Made by a program: the position numbers and the translations under genes. Source: Bacteroidota bacterium (GTDB lineage: Bacteria > Bacteroidota > Bacteroidia > UKL13-3). From it: a stretch of 23,151 nucleotides of DNA. Location of the stretch: NCBI GenBank assembly GCA_947460565.1, contig CANHJJ010000005.1:1-23151 (forward strand), in the 5' to 3' direction. The notes under the pieces are model-generated. The model was not told where the DNA came from and searched no databases. It saw nothing but the letters and a program-made list of their open reading frames with translations. Shown piece after piece: positions 21,958 to 23,151 of the stretch. Position 1 is the first letter of the stretch; the number at the start of each line of letters is the position of its first letter.

Positions 21958-23103
21958 TTATTTTTTTGTTTGGGTTAATTCATTTTTAATTTGCATTACT
22001 TTTTCCCGGTATTGTTCGGGCGTCAGGGAACTATAACCGATTTTAGCAATGTAATCTTTGGTTATTTTCATTTCTTTTTCAAGTTTAACAAGGGCTGGAT
22101 AATGTTTTATTTTGCTGTATTCTTTTAGCCCTTTCTTTTCCATTGCTTTGTCAAGATTATGTTTTTGGTAATCAAATTTTGAAAGTTGCAATAAGCTGTT
22201 TGGGTAGACTTTAAGTCCATTTGTGAATGCTTTATAAACAAAATAGTCATAGTAAATTCCTGTTTTCTTTTCATAATATACTAAAAGGTCGTTTATGCAA
22301 AGTGCAACGCTTTCTTTGTCTGATAATGGTTTCATATAAAGTCCGCTTTCCATTCCTGCGTCAGAAACGTTAAAACTCTCCATAATAAAACTTGTTCTTG
22401 AAAAAGTTCCGCTCGTTAATTCTAAGTTCCACCATTTTCCTTGCTCGTCTTTATGCTTAATGAAAACGTGCATTGGAGCTGTAGTAATAAACGCTTCAAC
22501 ATTCACTTCGCCTGCTAGTATTTTATAAAGGAACGGTAATGAGTGACAATTGCCTTTCTTGGTCTTTAATAATGAAGAAACCATAAAACTTTCATAATCC
22601 TTGTCGCCCATAAAATTTTCAAGGTCGTATGTGTAAGGATGAAAATTATTTTCTGGAATGCTGTCTGTCAAGTAGGTAAAGATTGCCCAATTTCCAGCAG
22701 TCTTGAAACTTTGCAATTTTTTAGCAACAATCATTTGATTGATTTTATTTTTTACTTGGTCTATTTCGTTACAAAACTCTGTCCAGTCAAGGCTACCTCC
22801 ATAGTATGCGTTTTCTGTCAAGAATACTGCACGTTTAAAACTCAATGGTTTAGTTCCATTTAGCATTTCAGTCATTTCGTCAACTGCAATTTGAAAAGGG
22901 TCTTCCGTTATAGTCTTTGTTGTTGATTTTACTTTTGCGGTAGTGTCCGCAGGTGCAATGAATTTGGCTTGTTCGATCTTTAATATGTCAGTAGTTTGAA
23001 TTCTTTGTTGGGCTTTTGATTTTTCTATCCCCAAGAAAAAAGTTCTTTGCCCGAACGCTGCTATCAATGTTGTAACAGTTAAAATTAAAAGTATTTTCTT
23101 CAT
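21958..23103 (-). CDS. Secreted transglutaminase-like partner of the split toxin
   Basis: A 381-aa exported protein. The N-terminus is a signal peptide (MKKILLILTVTTLIAAFG). It carries the same FKRAVFLTENAYYGG block (about 89-103) as toxins A and B, then a transglutaminase/papain-like core with Cys186 (KGNCHSLP), His212 (APMHVFI) and Glu228 (NLELT), and a TPR-like helical tail. The end (YPALVKLEKEM to SSLTPEQYREKVMQ) aligns with the linker start in A and B (MPLVNKLEQHL to REMPLDMQEQIM), so it equals their front half as a separate protein. It is followed by the secreted RHS-end toxin, which suggests the two act together in export or release of the toxin (inference). Confidence 0.7.
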   Translation of the reverse strand: MKKILLILTVTTLIAAFGQRTFFLGIEKSKAQQRIQTTDILKIEQAKFIAPADTTAKVKSTTKTITEDPFQIAVDEMTEMLNGTKPLSFKRAVFLTENAYYGGSLDWTEFCNEIDQVKNKINQMIVAKKLQSFKTAGNWAIFTYLTDSIPENNFHPYTYDLENFMGDKDYESFMVSSLLKTKKGNCHSLPFLYKILAGEVNVEAFITTAPMHVFIKHKDEQGKWWNLELTSGTFSRTSFIMESFNVSDAGMESGLYMKPLSDKESVALCINDLLVYYEKKTGIYYDYFVYKAFTNGLKVYPNSLLQLSKFDYQKHNLDKAMEKKGLKEYSKIKHYPALVKLEKEMKITKDYIAKIGYSSLTPEQYREKVMQIKNELTQTKK

Positions 23104-23151
23104 TGTCTTACTGTTTTTCGTTGCCCGTTTTGTATCTTTTGTGTCTTGATA

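Overview
The window comes from an AT-rich Bacteroidota genome, most likely in the Chitinophagales/Sphingobacteriales range. The evidence is the short RHS-core ends typical of that phylum, the many secreted proteins and lipoproteins, promoter-like TAnnTTTG boxes, weak Shine-Dalgarno use, and a TIR-STING CBASS pair of a kind known mainly from Bacteroidota. Genes at 667-14313 are on the + strand. Genes at 14448-23103 are on the - strand and converge on them. It reads as an accessory island for inter-bacterial conflict and phage defence.

Left part (1-2956): a Fic-family AMP-transferase-like protein with a C-terminal winged helix lies behind a duplicated 17-bp operator-like repeat. It is followed by about 1 kb of gene-free DNA, richer in GC than its surroundings, with hairpins and a REP-like element.

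Centre (2960-14313): a polymorphic-toxin array. A secreted transglutaminase-like protein (2960-4375) is followed by two lipoproteins (4430-6787 and 7742-10045). Each lipoprotein fuses a transglutaminase-like front half to a short RHS-associated core and a unique C-terminal toxin. Two 5'-truncated orphan cassettes (10503-11639 and 12350-13513) carry only the RHS core plus other toxins, and a fifth toxin survives only as its 3' end (13749-13904). Every toxin is followed at once by a small unrelated candidate immunity gene. The predicted place of each immunity protein suits its toxin: signal peptides for the two metalloproteases, cytoplasmic for the probable nuclease, membrane for the phospholipase-C-like toxin. 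A DNA repeat of about 310-370 bp is shared by the four RHS cores and could let orphan toxins recombine onto the secretable front half.

Right part (14448-20666, - strand): a defence island holding a PHP/SMC-like ATPase of the TrlF type, a two-gene CBASS (SMODS nucleotidyltransferase plus TIR-STING effector), a small membrane protein/HNH/GIY-YIG-like group, and a cysteine-rich small protein. Four copies of a 38-48 bp repeat stand 13-25 nt before the first gene of each module. Three of them can fold into a hairpin with the same 13-nt loop and one covarying pair. The layout looks like a cassette array or a shared leader element.

Right end (20752-23103, - strand): a split version of the toxin system. 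The transglutaminase-like protein and the RHS-end toxin (a permuted NlpC/P60-like domain with His and Cys) are separate secreted proteins, followed by a one-span membrane protein as candidate immunity.
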